From the NCBI GenBank assembly GCA_002320035.1, contig DCJL01000023.1, positions 1 to 40,055 on the forward strand: 40,055 nucleotides of DNA, in the 5' to 3' direction. Numbering within the stretch: the first letter of the stretch is position 1; every line of letters starts with the position of its first letter. This document shows, one piece after another, positions 1 through 8,255 of this stretch. The position numbers and the translations under genes were made by a program. Under the pieces are notes generated by a model. The model ran no database searches and was not told where the DNA came from. It saw only the letters and a list, made by a program, of their open reading frames with translations. This stretch comes from Clostridiales bacterium UBA1701 (GTDB taxonomy: Bacteria; Bacillota; Clostridia; Oscillospirales; Oscillospiraceae).

Positions 1-230
1 CGAAGAATCTTTTCTTCCGCCTTAAAAATATCGACCCGAAGATTCTTCGTCGCTCCGCTCCTCAGAATGACAGAGGAGGGGAAACCCGCTTCTCATAATG
101 ACAGAGAGAGAGGAAACGCGCTCCTCAGAATGACAGAGGAGGGGAAAAGCTCCTCAGAATGACAGAGGAGGGGAAACCCGCTTCTCATAATGACAGAGAG
201 AGAGGAAACGCGCTCCTCAGAATGACAGGG
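1..230. repeat. Dispersed and tandem repeat cluster downstream of ribF
   Basis: Positions 1-11 and 39-49 form a perfect inverted repeat (CGAAGAATCTT / AAGATTCTTCG). They are followed by iterations of the phrase CAGAATGACAGAGGAGGGGAA. A block of about 80 bp starting near 58 recurs near 150 (offset 92 bp), with a shorter partial copy between. A related copy (AGATTCTTCG, then GGAATGACAGAGC) lies at 39043-39080 at the other end of the window, so this is a dispersed family. No coding potential is credible here. Confidence 0.75.
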
Positions 231-265
231 ACCTGGCTTTTTCTGACGCCGGCGGAGGCAGGGCA

Positions 266-297
266 AAAGGGAACCGGAGCGCTTCGGGGCGCTCCGG
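266..297 (-). terminator. Intrinsic terminator after ribF
   Basis: On the minus strand, 7 nt after the ribF stop, a stem CCGGAGCGC / GCGCTCCGG with a 6-nt loop (274-297) is followed by TTCCCTTTT. It would end the nusA-infB-truB-ribF transcript. Confidence 0.75.
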
Positions 298-303
298 CTG
301 GAA

Positions 304-1206
304 TCACTGATTATTCTCGAAATATTCGGCGGCGGTCTGCGCGTCCCGCTTTATCTGGGCGGAGAGCGCCTCGAAGGAGTCAAACTTCTGCTCGCCGCGG
401 ATGAATTTATAGAACTCCACCCGGGCCTGGCGGCCGTAGAGATTGCCGGAATAGTTCAGCAGATGGCTTTCCACGCTGACCAGATCCCCGTCGCCGACGG
501 TGGGACGGACGCCGATATTGGTGGCGGCCACATGGCTGCTTCCGTCCTCGAGAAAGACCCTGGCGGCGTAAACCCCGTGCCTGGGCACCAGGACGCCCTC
601 GGGAAAGTGCATGTTGATGGTAGGCGTGCCCATCCTGCGGCCCAGATGATAGCCGGAGCGGACGGTATCCGCCAGGGAGTGGGGATGGCCCAGGAGGCGG
701 TTGGCCTGCTCGATCTCTCCCTCGCTTATGAGCTGCCTGATATATGTGGAGCTGACGACGCGCCCGTCAACGGTGACGGCGGGGATAATGTCGCAGCCGA
801 TGCCGCGCCCCGCGCAGTATTCCCGCAGGCGCTCCGCGGTCCCCTCGCCCCGATAGCCGAAGCAGAAATCATGGCCCACCACGACCCAGCCGATATTGAG
901 CTCGGCAATAATGGAGTCCATAAATTCCTGCCAGGGCATGCGCATCATGCGCTGGTTAAAGTGGAGAAACACCACATTATCTATGCCGAAGCAGCGGCGG
1001 ATGATGTCCTCCCGGCCGATGGCGCTGTTGATCAGAGGGACTTCCCTGCCGAAAACCAGATTGTCCGGGTGCACGTCGAAACTCAGCACCGAGGCCACGG
1101 CCCCGGTCTCCGCCGCACGCTCCTTTGTTTTGTTCAGCAGGGCCGCATGGCCCAGATGCACGCCGTCAAAAAAACCCAGTGCGATGGCTCTCTTTATCTC
1201 TGACAT
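304..1206 (-). CDS. ribF: Bifunctional riboflavin kinase / FAD synthetase
   Basis: Predicted to phosphorylate riboflavin to FMN and adenylate FMN to FAD in the cytoplasm. The 300-residue length is normal for RibF. The N-terminal nucleotidyltransferase half shows GFFDGVHLGHAAL near residue 11 (the HxGH-type motif). The STYIRQLISEGEIEQAN segment near residues 152-168 marks its end, and GYHLGRRMGTPTIN near 185 starts the flavokinase half. The start codon lies 6 nt after the truB stop, and GAGGTATAAAGAGAT upstream serves as the ribosome binding site. It is the last gene of the nusA operon and is followed directly by an intrinsic terminator. In many Firmicutes rpsO follows truB-ribF; here repeats follow instead. 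Confidence 0.95.
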   Translation of the reverse strand: MSEIKRAIALGFFDGVHLGHAALLNKTKERAAETGAVASVLSFDVHPDNLVFGREVPLINSAIGREDIIRRCFGIDNVVFLHFNQRMMRMPWQEFMDSIIAELNIGWVVVGHDFCFGYRGEGTAERLREYCAGRGIGCDIIPAVTVDGRVVSSTYIRQLISEGEIEQANRLLGHPHSLADTVRSGYHLGRRMGTPTINMHFPEGVLVPRHGVYAARVFLEDGSSHVAATNIGVRPTVGDGDLVSVESHLLNYSGNLYGRQARVEFYKFIRGEQKFDSFEALSAQIKRDAQTAAEYFENNQ

Positions 1207-1212
1207 ATCTCT

Positions 1213-2079
1213 TTATACCTCGAAAAAGCTTTTTATCGTTATCAGCCTGCCCTTTTCCGCCCGGCAGAGGGCCAGAAATTCCCCGCTTTGGGAATAGACC
1301 CGATACGCTCCCTCCCCAAGGCCGGAGGGCAGAGGATTGCCGCAGCGGAGTTTTTTTTCCGCTGCGGGGCTTATCCGGTGGGCGGGACTGTCCATAAACA
1401 GGCTGTCCACAGGCAGGAGCAGGCGCTCCGCCTCTCCCCTGTCCGCCGCGCGCTGGACCGCGTCCAGGCTGCTGGCGTTTTCAAGGAGAAAATCCCCGGC
1501 CCGGGTGCGCCGCAGGGCGCTCATGCAGCCGCCGCAGCCAAGGGCCGCGCCGATGTCGGCACAGAGGGTGCGGATATAGGTGCCTTTGGAGCAGCTCACA
1601 TCCAGCACATAGTCCTCCCCCTCCCGGCCTACAAGCCTGAGGGCGGAGATATTTATTTTTCTGGGCGGCCGTTCCACCTCGCCGCCCCGGCGGGCGATAT
1701 CGCAGAGCTTCCGGCCCTGTATTTTTATGGCAGAATACATGGGCGGAATCTGGCTCTGCTCCCCCAGAAAGCGGGGCAGCACAGCCTCAAGCGCCGCCTG
1801 GGAGGCGGGAGGGCGCTCCGCGAGGACCCGGCCGCTCGTATCCTGGGTATCGGTGCTTATTCCCAGGCGCAGGCAGGCCCGGTAGCGCTTGGAATGACTC
1901 TCGGCAAAGGCCACGGCCCGGGTGGCCCGGCCTACGAAAACCACCAGGAGCCCGGTAGCCATGGGGTCCAGGGTGCCGGAATGGCCCACGCGGCGCTCCT
2001 GGAGGATCCCCCGGAGCTTGGCCACCACATCACTGCTGGTCCAGCCGGAGGGCTTGTCTATCAGCAGGATCCCGTTCAT
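1213..2079 (-). CDS. truB: tRNA pseudouridine(55) synthase
   Basis: Predicted to isomerise uridine 55 in the T-arm of tRNAs. The protein opens with GILLIDKPSGWTSSDVV, the TruB signature. It then has GHSGTLDPMATGLL near residue 33, which holds the catalytic aspartate, and later KGTYIRTLCADIG, the third family motif. Its 288 residues fit TruB. The ATG overlaps the stop codon of the DHH phosphoesterase gene (ATGA), which indicates translational coupling. It sits between nrnA and ribF in the standard nusA-infB operon order. Confidence 0.95.
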   Translation of the reverse strand: MNGILLIDKPSGWTSSDVVAKLRGILQERRVGHSGTLDPMATGLLVVFVGRATRAVAFAESHSKRYRACLRLGISTDTQDTSGRVLAERPPASQAALEAVLPRFLGEQSQIPPMYSAIKIQGRKLCDIARRGGEVERPPRKINISALRLVGREGEDYVLDVSCSKGTYIRTLCADIGAALGCGGCMSALRRTRAGDFLLENASSLDAVQRAADRGEAERLLLPVDSLFMDSPAHRISPAAEKKLRCGNPLPSGLGEGAYRVYSQSGEFLALCRAEKGRLITIKSFFEV

Positions 2080-3017
2080 TTCCAGACCTCGTCTATCACC
2101 GCCAGCAGCATTTCCTTCGCCTTCTCCGGCGGGCAGGCGATGGTGCAGCCGGCGGCCATGGCGTGGCCCCCGCCGCCGAATACGGCGCAGATATCGCTGC
2201 TGCTGACTTCGGGACTGGAGCGGACGGAAACCTTGCTGTCCCCCTCCTCCGTCTCCTTTATGGTGACGCTCACGACGCTGCCCTCGGCACGGCCGGCAAG
2301 GCCCGCCAGATCGTCGCAGTCGTCCTCGGTGGCGCCGGCCTCGCTGAGCATGGCCCGGGTAACGGTAGCCACCGTCACCTTCCCGTCCCGGTGGAAGCTC
2401 ATGGAGGAATAGATCATGCCCTCCAGCTTCATGCGGGCGGGAGAGAGCTTGCGGAAGAATACAAGGCTCACTTCCCTGTTGTCCGCCCCCAGGCGCACAA
2501 GCTCCGAGGCGGCGGCAAGGCTGCGGGCGCTGACATTGGCATACTGGAAGCAGCCGGTGTCCGTAGTGAGGGCGATATAGAGCAGCGTGGCCTCCTCTTT
2601 GGACACGCCCTTTCCCATCGCCTTGATCAGTTCCAGAATGATCTCGCCGCAGGAAGATTTTTCGTCCCGTATCAAGGCCTGAGGGGCGTAGCGGGAATTG
2701 GTGGGATGGTGGTCTATGCAGAGATCGATCTTCCCCTCAAAGCCCTGGGCGAACAATTTCTCCGTGGCCACGTCTACGGCCACATAATACGCCGGCGTGA
2801 AATCCGCCGGGGCAAAGAATTTCTCCGCATAGGGGCGGAGCTTTTTTATGATCTGGCCGTTGGGATACAGATACGCCGTCTTTCCAAGGCGGCGCAGAGC
2901 GCTGCACAGGGCGGCGGCGCTGCCGACGGTGTCCCCGTCCGGGTTCTTATGGCTTACAAGCAGTATCTTGTCCTTCTCTGAGAGAAGGGCGGCACATTCC
3001 CTGTAATTCATGCTCAT
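2076..3017 (-). CDS. nrnA: DHH-family phosphoesterase, NrnA-like
   Basis: A DHH/DHHA1 phosphoesterase of 313 residues. The family member NrnA degrades nano-RNAs and dephosphorylates pAp in Bacillus. Metal-binding motifs are visible: SHKNPDGDTVGS near residue 23, IDHHPTN near 106 (the DHH signature), and the DHHA1 glycine-rich motif GGGGHAMAAGC near 285. Its place between rbfA and truB is the usual Firmicutes arrangement. The ATG overlaps the rbfA stop; a second methionine two codons later is an alternative start. NrnA rather than a cyclic-di-AMP phosphodiesterase is inferred from length and neighbours. Confidence 0.88.
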   Translation of the reverse strand: MSMNYRECAALLSEKDKILLVSHKNPDGDTVGSAAALCSALRRLGKTAYLYPNGQIIKKLRPYAEKFFAPADFTPAYYVAVDVATEKLFAQGFEGKIDLCIDHHPTNSRYAPQALIRDEKSSCGEIILELIKAMGKGVSKEEATLLYIALTTDTGCFQYANVSARSLAAASELVRLGADNREVSLVFFRKLSPARMKLEGMIYSSMSFHRDGKVTVATVTRAMLSEAGATEDDCDDLAGLAGRAEGSVVSVTIKETEEGDSKVSVRSSPEVSSSDICAVFGGGGHAMAAGCTIACPPEKAKEMLLAVIDEVWK

Positions 3018-3373
3018 TCTTCCTCGCTGCGGCCGATATCCAGCGTGCTTATGACCTGATTGATATGGGCTCCGTACTCGATGCTGTGGTCCAGTTCAAA
3101 CACCAGCTCCGGGGTATAGCGGAGCTTCAGGGAATTGCCCAGCTCCCGGCGCAGCCAGCCGGAGGCGGATTTGAGTCCCTTTTTGAATTCCTTCTCGTTT
3201 TCAAGGCCGAGGACCGAGAGCCAGATCTTGGAATAACGCAGGTCCCCGGTTGTCTCCACCCGGGTGACGCTGATCATTCCCTGCTGCACGCGGGGGTCTT
3301 TTATATCCCGCAGAAGGCGGGAGAGGACGAACTGAATATCGTCGTTCGTTCTCGCAAGCTTATTGGAAGGCAT
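3014..3373 (-). CDS. rbfA: 30S ribosome-binding factor
   Basis: Predicted 30S maturation factor of 119 residues with a KH-like fold. It begins PSNKLARTNDDIQFVLSRLL and contains RVQQGMISVTRVETTGDL and a central segment ending in ELVFELD, as in RbfA. The frame is open upstream to 3445, but AAGGAGAA lies just before the ATG at 3373, so I start there. It follows infB and overlaps nrnA by 4 nt. The 121 bp between infB and rbfA contain no separate gene. Confidence 0.92.
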   Translation of the reverse strand: MPSNKLARTNDDIQFVLSRLLRDIKDPRVQQGMISVTRVETTGDLRYSKIWLSVLGLENEKEFKKGLKSASGWLRRELGNSLKLRYTPELVFELDHSIEYGAHINQVISTLDIGRSEEE

Positions 3374-3494
3374 TTTCTTCTCCTTGTCTTTGTTTTTTTG
3401 CGGCAAAACGCCGGGAAAATGAACGAAATATGGAGAATCCGGCAAAAGCGGGTGGCTTTTGCCGGAAACAAAAGTTCGGGCCGCTTTCAGGAAA

Positions 3495-5837
3495 TCAGAC
3501 CTGCTCCATCACGAAGCACTCTATCACATCTCCGGCCTTGATATCGTTGAATTTCTCTACCTGCATGCCGCACTCGTAGCCGCTGGCGACCTCCTTCACG
3601 TCGTCCTTGAAACGGCGCAGGGAGGCAAGGCTGCCCTCGTGGATCACGATATTGTCCCGCAGGACGCGGACCTCGCAGCCGCGCTGGATCTTGCCGTCGG
3701 TGCAGTAGCAGCCGCAGACGGTGCCCACCTTGGAGACCTTGTAAGTCTCCCGGACCTCGGCATGGCCGATGACGGCCTCCTTGAACTTGGGGTCAAGCAT
3801 GCCCTTCATGGCCGCTTCGATCTCGTTGATGCAGTCATATATGACTCTGTACATGCGCATATCCACGTTGCTGCGCGCGGCGCTGTCCCGGGCGGCGTTG
3901 TCCGGCCGGACGTTGAAGCCCACGATGATGGCCCCGGAGGTGGCGGCCAGCATCACATCGGACTCGTTTATGGCGCCCACGGCGCTGTGGATGACCTTGA
4001 CACGGACCTCCTCGTTGGAAATTTTTTCCAGCGAGGATTTGACCGCCTCGGCGCTGCCCTGCACGTCGGCCTTGACGATGATGTTGAGCGTTTTCATCTC
4101 ACCGGCCTGGATCTGGCTGAACAGATCCTCCAGGCTGACCTTCTTCACGCCGCCGAAGGAGCTGCTGGCAAGCTGGACGCGGCGCTCCTCGGCCAGCTCT
4201 CTGGCCATGCGCTCATCGGCCACGGCGTTGAACACGTCGCCGGCGCTGGGAACCTCGGACAGGCCGGATATCTCCACGGGTGTGGAGGGGCCCGCCTCGG
4301 TGACCCGCTGGCCTTTGTCGTTTATCATGGTGCGGATACGGCCCACGGCGGTGCCTGCGATAATGATATCGCCCAGCTTCAGGGTGCCGTTCTGCACGAG
4401 GACGGTCATAATGGGGCCGCGGCCCTTGTCCAGCCGCGCCTCGATGACGGCGCCTCTGGCCGCCCGGTTGGGGTTGGCCTTCAGCTCCTGGACCTCGGCC
4501 AGAAGCACAAGGTTTTCAAGGAGCTTATCCATTCCCGCGCCGGTCTTGGCGGAGATGGGGCACACAATGGTGTCGCCGCCCCACTCTTCGGACACCAGCT
4601 CGTACTCGGTGAGCTGCTGCTTGATGCGCTCGGGGTTGGCGCCCACGGTGTCCATCTTGTTGATGGCCACCACGATGGGGATGCCGGCGGCCTTGGCGTG
4701 ATTGATGCTCTCAACGGTCTGGGGCATGATGCCGTCGTCCGCGGCAACCACCAGAATGGCAATATCCGTCACCATGGCGCCTCTGGCGCGCATGGAAGTA
4801 AAAGCCTCGTGGCCCGGTGTATCCAGGAAGGTGATGGGGCTGCCGTTGATCTCGACGGTGTAGGCGCCGATATGCTGGGTGATGCCGCCGGCCTCGCCGG
4901 AGGCCACGTTGGCATGGCGGACATAGTCCAGCAGGGAGGTCTTGCCATGGTCCACATGGCCCATGACCACCACCACGGGGGCGCGGGGCTTGAGATCCTC
5001 TTCCTTGTCCTCGTGGTCGTCGATGAGCTTCTCCTCCACGGTCACGATAACTTCCTTTTCCACCTTGCAGCCCAGCTCCATGGCCACCAGCGCCGCGGTG
5101 TCATAGTCTATTATCTCCGAAACAGAGGCAAATACGCCCAGCTTGAAAAGCTGCTTGATGACCTCCGCGGCGGTCTTTTTCATGCGGGAGGCCAGTTCGC
5201 CCACGCTGATCTCATCGGGAATGAGAACCTTGAGCTGCTGCTTTTTGGCAATTTCCAGCTGGAGGCGGTTCATCTTGTCCCGCTCCTCCTGGCGGCGCTT
5301 GGCGGAGGCCGCCTGCTGGCTGCCCCGGCGGTTGTTCCGGCCGCCGATCTTTTCCTTGGTGCCCCGGCGGAGATTGCTGTTGTTGCCGGCTTTGGCACCG
5401 GCCATATCCTCAAACTTCTCGTTGTACTTCTCGATGTTTACAGCCGCGCCGCCTCTGGTATCCACCACGCGCTTTTCGGCCACCTTGCGGGGCACATGGG
5501 GCTTGTTGGGCTTGTCGGCCCGGGGCGGCGGGCTCTGCTGGGCCTGCTGGGGCGCTCTCTGGCCGGGCTTCGCCGGGACTCTGTCCGGCGCTTTCTGGGC
5601 GGCGGGAGCCTTGGGCGCGGCGGCCGGCTTCTCGGGAACCTTGAACACATCCTCCAGGCTCGCCACCTGGTTGTGCTGGGTCATGTAGTCAAAAATCAGG
5701 TTCAGCTCACTGTTCTCCAAAACCTGCATATGGTTCTTGGGAGGCTCCGCATAGTCGGTCACTATCTGGGAAATCACCTTTGAAGTGACATTGAAGTCCT
5801 TTGCTACCTCGTGGATCCTATACTTAATCATGCTCAT
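3495..5837 (-). CDS. infB: Translation initiation factor IF-2
   Basis: GTPase that brings initiator fMet-tRNA to the 30S subunit. It has 780 residues. An IF2_N-type helical domain (YRIHEVAKDFNVTSKVI) sits at the N-terminus, followed by a low-complexity Pro/Ala/Lys-rich linker at about 65-200 and a second IF2_N domain near 210-260. The G domain shows GHVDHGKTS near 292, DTPGHEAF, NKMD and SAKTG (G1, G3, G4, G5). Domains II-IV follow to the C-terminus. The ATG overlaps the ylxQ stop, coupling the two. A long antisense frame over this gene is a shadow. Confidence 0.97.
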   Translation of the reverse strand: MSMIKYRIHEVAKDFNVTSKVISQIVTDYAEPPKNHMQVLENSELNLIFDYMTQHNQVASLEDVFKVPEKPAAAPKAPAAQKAPDRVPAKPGQRAPQQAQQSPPPRADKPNKPHVPRKVAEKRVVDTRGGAAVNIEKYNEKFEDMAGAKAGNNSNLRRGTKEKIGGRNNRRGSQQAASAKRRQEERDKMNRLQLEIAKKQQLKVLIPDEISVGELASRMKKTAAEVIKQLFKLGVFASVSEIIDYDTAALVAMELGCKVEKEVIVTVEEKLIDDHEDKEEDLKPRAPVVVVMGHVDHGKTSLLDYVRHANVASGEAGGITQHIGAYTVEINGSPITFLDTPGHEAFTSMRARGAMVTDIAILVVAADDGIMPQTVESINHAKAAGIPIVVAINKMDTVGANPERIKQQLTEYELVSEEWGGDTIVCPISAKTGAGMDKLLENLVLLAEVQELKANPNRAARGAVIEARLDKGRGPIMTVLVQNGTLKLGDIIIAGTAVGRIRTMINDKGQRVTEAGPSTPVEISGLSEVPSAGDVFNAVADERMARELAEERRVQLASSSFGGVKKVSLEDLFSQIQAGEMKTLNIIVKADVQGSAEAVKSSLEKISNEEVRVKVIHSAVGAINESDVMLAATSGAIIVGFNVRPDNAARDSAARSNVDMRMYRVIYDCINEIEAAMKGMLDPKFKEAVIGHAEVRETYKVSKVGTVCGCYCTDGKIQRGCEVRVLRDNIVIHEGSLASLRRFKDDVKEVASGYECGMQVEKFNDIKAGDVIECFVMEQV

Positions 5838-6268
5838 GCGTTCGTCCTCCTTTTTCCGCTCCTCTTGTTTCTCTCATGGGCCGAAGCCTCCGCCCTGCGG
5901 CGCTCCGCTTTTTCAAAGCGCCGGGCGGTCTCCTCCGCCGCCGCGGCGTATTCCTCCGGGGACAGCTCCGCCAGCGCCTTCATCAGCGCGTTGGCAAAGC
6001 CCATATCCGTCACCGCGGCCATGGAACAGCCGCTGGCGCCGACCCGGGCGGATAGCTCCTCCTTGCGGAAAGGCAGGCCCAGGCTCTGGACGCTGCGCCC
6101 CGCCGCAAAGCCCTCCGCCCGGCGGCGGGCATTGTCGGACGCGTCCGCCGCCAGCAGCAGGAGCTTCGCTTTGCCGCCGCGCACGGCGGCCCCGGCATTT
6201 GTCTCCCCGATGGCGATGGCGTTTGCCCGGCGCATAAGGCCCAGCAGATTCAGAATTTTATCTCTCAC
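5834..6268 (-). CDS. L7Ae-family ribosomal/RNA-binding protein (YlxQ-like)
   Basis: A small L7Ae/L30e-fold protein of 144 residues between ylxR and infB, the position of YlxQ in Firmicutes. The fold is suggested by LLGLMRRANAIAIGETNAGAAVRGGKAKLLLLAADAS and later LGLPFRKEELSARVG, written here only in part as motifs LMRRANAI and KLLLLAADAS. The C-terminus (about 110-144) is Arg/Lys/Glu-rich and probably flexible. The start is GTG, overlapping the ylxR stop. The RNA target is not predictable from sequence. Confidence 0.85.
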   Translation of the reverse strand: MRDKILNLLGLMRRANAIAIGETNAGAAVRGGKAKLLLLAADASDNARRRAEGFAAGRSVQSLGLPFRKEELSARVGASGCSMAAVTDMGFANALMKALAELSPEEYAAAAEETARRFEKAERRRAEASAHERNKRSGKRRTNA

Positions 6269-6531
6269 CGGCCGCCCTCCATTTCGCTCTGGAGCCGCTC
6301 GTAGACCTCCGGGGGAATCCGGGCGGAAAAGGCCCGCTCCAGTGCCCTGGCCTTTACGGCCTTCCTAAGGCAGTCCCCGTTGGGGCACACATAGGCGCCC
6401 CGGCCGTTGGCCCGGCCCCCAAAGTCCAGGCTTATCTCCCCCTCTGGAGAGCGCACCACCCGGATCAGCTCCCGCTTGGGCTTCATCTCGCGGCAGCCAA
6501 GACACTGCCGCATCGGAATTTTCTTCGGCAT
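6265..6531 (-). CDS. YlxR / RnpM family protein
   Basis: An 88-residue YlxR-family protein starting PKKIPMRQCLGCREMKPK and continuing ELIRVVRSPEG, the family signature with a CxxC pair. The Bacillus member is reported as an RNase P modulator (RnpM); I transfer that role only tentatively. It lies between nusA and the L7Ae-type gene, as expected for this operon, and shares overlapping start and stop codons with the next gene. Confidence 0.9.
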   Translation of the reverse strand: MPKKIPMRQCLGCREMKPKRELIRVVRSPEGEISLDFGGRANGRGAYVCPNGDCLRKAVKARALERAFSARIPPEVYERLQSEMEGGR

Positions 6532-6561
6532 ATCGCTGCCGCCTCCTTTTTTATTTTACTC

Positions 6562-7614
6562 TCAGGCCTCAGACTCGGGCTTGATGTCTATCTTATATCC
6601 CGTGAGCTTGGCGGCAAGACGGGCGTTCTGGCCCTCCTTGCCGATGGCCAGGGAAAGCTGCGCGTCCGGCACAATCACGCGGCAGCTCTTCCCGTCCTCC
6701 AGCATGGTAACGCTGACCACGTCCGAAGGGGAGAGCGCCGCGGCGATGTACTCCTCGGGCGCTTCGCTGTACTTAACGATGTCTATCTTCTCGCCGCCCA
6801 ACTCGTTTACGATGCTGGCCACGCGGCCGCCCTTGGGGCCCACGCAGGCGCCGATGGGATCCACGTCCGCGTCGGCGGACCAGACGGCCATCTTCGTGCG
6901 GCTGCCAGCCTCCCGGGCGATCGATTTGATCTCCACAGTGCCGTCGAATATCTCGGGCACCTCAAGCTCGAACAGGCGCTTTACAAGGCCGGGATGGGTG
7001 CGGCTTATGAGCACCTGCGGGCCGCGGGTGGAATTTCTGACCTCCACCACATAGACCTTTATCCTGTCGCCCTCGGTGAGGACCTCGGTCCGGATACGCT
7101 CGTTGGGGGCAAGCATGGCCTCGGTATACTCGCTGTTGGAGGAAATGCGGATGGAGACGCTGCCGTTTCTCGGCTCCACATGGGACACGACGCCGGTGAG
7201 GATCTCATGCTCCTTGGAAGTGAACTCCTCGTATATTATGCCGCGCTCCGCCTCCCGGATGCCCTGAATAATGACCTGCTTGGCGGCCTGGGCTGCAATG
7301 CGGCCGAATTTTTTGGTCTCTACGGGCACGCCGATAATGTCGCCCTCCCGGGCGCGGCGGCTGATCTTCTTGGCCGCCTCGAGATTTATCTCATGGGAAG
7401 GGTCCTCCACCTGGTCCACAATGGTCTTGTTCACGTTCATCTCGATGCGCTTTTTGTCCTCGTCCAGAAGGATCTCCACATTGTCCTCGCACTCGGGATT
7501 GTCCTTGCGGAAGGCGGCCAGCATGGCCTGCTTTATTTTATCGTACATGTAGCCCCTGGGGATCCCCTTTTCAGCCTCAATATCCGCGACGGCCTCAAAA
7601 AATTCTGCGTTCAT
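6562..7614 (-). CDS. nusA: Transcription termination/antitermination factor NusA
   Basis: RNA polymerase-associated factor for pausing, termination and antitermination. It has 350 residues, the short Firmicutes form without the extra C-terminal acidic repeats. The N-terminal domain begins NAEFFEAVADIEAEKGIP. An S1 domain lies around 135-200 (GDRIKVYVVEVRN) and KH domains follow (VDPIGACVGPKGGRVASI near 230 and SLAIGKEGQNARLAAKLTG near 320). It lies directly after rimP. A terminator-like hairpin in the operon leader suggests NusA autoregulation. Confidence 0.96.
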   Translation of the reverse strand: MNAEFFEAVADIEAEKGIPRGYMYDKIKQAMLAAFRKDNPECEDNVEILLDEDKKRIEMNVNKTIVDQVEDPSHEINLEAAKKISRRAREGDIIGVPVETKKFGRIAAQAAKQVIIQGIREAERGIIYEEFTSKEHEILTGVVSHVEPRNGSVSIRISSNSEYTEAMLAPNERIRTEVLTEGDRIKVYVVEVRNSTRGPQVLISRTHPGLVKRLFELEVPEIFDGTVEIKSIAREAGSRTKMAVWSADADVDPIGACVGPKGGRVASIVNELGGEKIDIVKYSEAPEEYIAAALSPSDVVSVTMLEDGKSCRVIVPDAQLSLAIGKEGQNARLAAKLTGYKIDIKPESEA

Positions 7615-7629
7615 CTCAAAAAATCTCCT

Positions 7630-8085
7630 TTATATAGTCACATGCAGCCGGACCTGAGCGGTCTGGGCCCGAGAAAAGCGGCGCTCTTTCCCGGCGGTTT
7701 TTATGGTAACATCTCCGTTTTCATAGGAAACAAGCTCTCCCACGAAGGTCTTGCTCCCTTCCAGGGGCTGATAGAGCTTCAGCTCCACCTGGCTGCCCAC
7801 GAACTTCTCAAAGTCCTCCAGCCTTTTCAGCTCCCGCTCCGCCCCCGCGGAGCCGACCTCAAAGACATAGCTGTCCGGAATGGGGTCCGCCTCGTCCAGC
7901 ATGGGGTCCAGCCTGCGGCTGATGCGCTCGCAGTCGTCAATGGAGACGCCGCCCTCTTTGTCGATATAGATCCTCAGATACCAGCTTCCCGCCTCCCGGA
8001 TATATTCCACATCCCACAGGGAGCAGCCCTCCTCTTCCACCACTGGGGCGGCAAGGGCGAATACTTTATCGCTTATTTTGCTCAA
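7630..8085 (-). CDS. rimP: Ribosome maturation factor RimP
   Basis: Assists 30S subunit maturation. I choose a TTG start at 8085, giving 151 residues beginning with M-SKISDKVFALAAP. A longer frame to 8154 would start inside the transcribed leader, within the hairpin at 8121-8147, and would extend the N-terminus with residues unlike RimP. AAAGGA lies about 13 nt upstream. Family features are LWDVEYIREAG, LRIYIDKEGGVSIDDC and ISRRLDPMLDE, then YVFEVGSAGAERELK. It is the first gene of the nusA operon. Confidence 0.9.
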   Translation of the reverse strand: MSKISDKVFALAAPVVEEEGCSLWDVEYIREAGSWYLRIYIDKEGGVSIDDCERISRRLDPMLDEADPIPDSYVFEVGSAGAERELKRLEDFEKFVGSQVELKLYQPLEGSKTFVGELVSYENGDVTIKTAGKERRFSRAQTAQVRLHVTI

Positions 8086-8120
8086 AGTCCATGACCCGTC
8101 CTTTCCGGCAAAAGTTTCGC

Positions 8121-8147
8121 AAAAAAGAGTGGGCCGCAACCCACTCC
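8121..8147 (-). promoter_or_regulatory. Attenuator-like hairpin in the rimP-nusA leader
   Basis: On the minus strand the stem GAGTGGG / CCCACTC (8040s to 8027 region: 8146-8140 with 8133-8127) has a 6-nt loop and is followed by six T residues (8126-8121). It sits between the promoter at 8175-8203 and the rimP TTG at 8085, so it is a terminator inside the leader rather than at the end of a gene. NusA-dependent attenuation of this operon is known in Bacillus subtilis; extension to this organism is inference. Confidence 0.7.
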
Positions 8148-8174
8148 GACACAAGCATAATCCTTACTTTATCC

Positions 8175-8203
8175 ATAATAGCACCATATCATGTGCATTG
8201 CAA
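8175..8203 (-). promoter_or_regulatory. Sigma-A promoter of the rimP-nusA-infB operon
   Basis: On the minus strand TTGCAA (8203-8198), a 17-bp spacer and TATTAT (8180-8175). The predicted transcript starts near 8168 and has a leader of about 80 nt containing the hairpin at 8121-8147. Confidence 0.75.
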
Positions 8204-8255
8204 GCTTTTTTTGCGGCCGGGGCCGTATATTTTGCGCCGCCCCGGCCAAATTCGC

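Noticed and set aside
58..230. Tandem repeats as a CRISPR array
   Set aside because: Repeats are irregular, have no unique spacers of constant length, and no cas genes are present.
3459..5783. A 774-codon open frame on the plus strand opposite infB
   Set aside because: It is the antisense shadow of a highly conserved GC-rich gene; composition is Gly/Leu/His-rich without family motifs, and infB on the other strand is certain.
8086..8154. A longer RimP starting at 8154
   Set aside because: The added residues would be encoded by the leader hairpin region and do not look like RimP.
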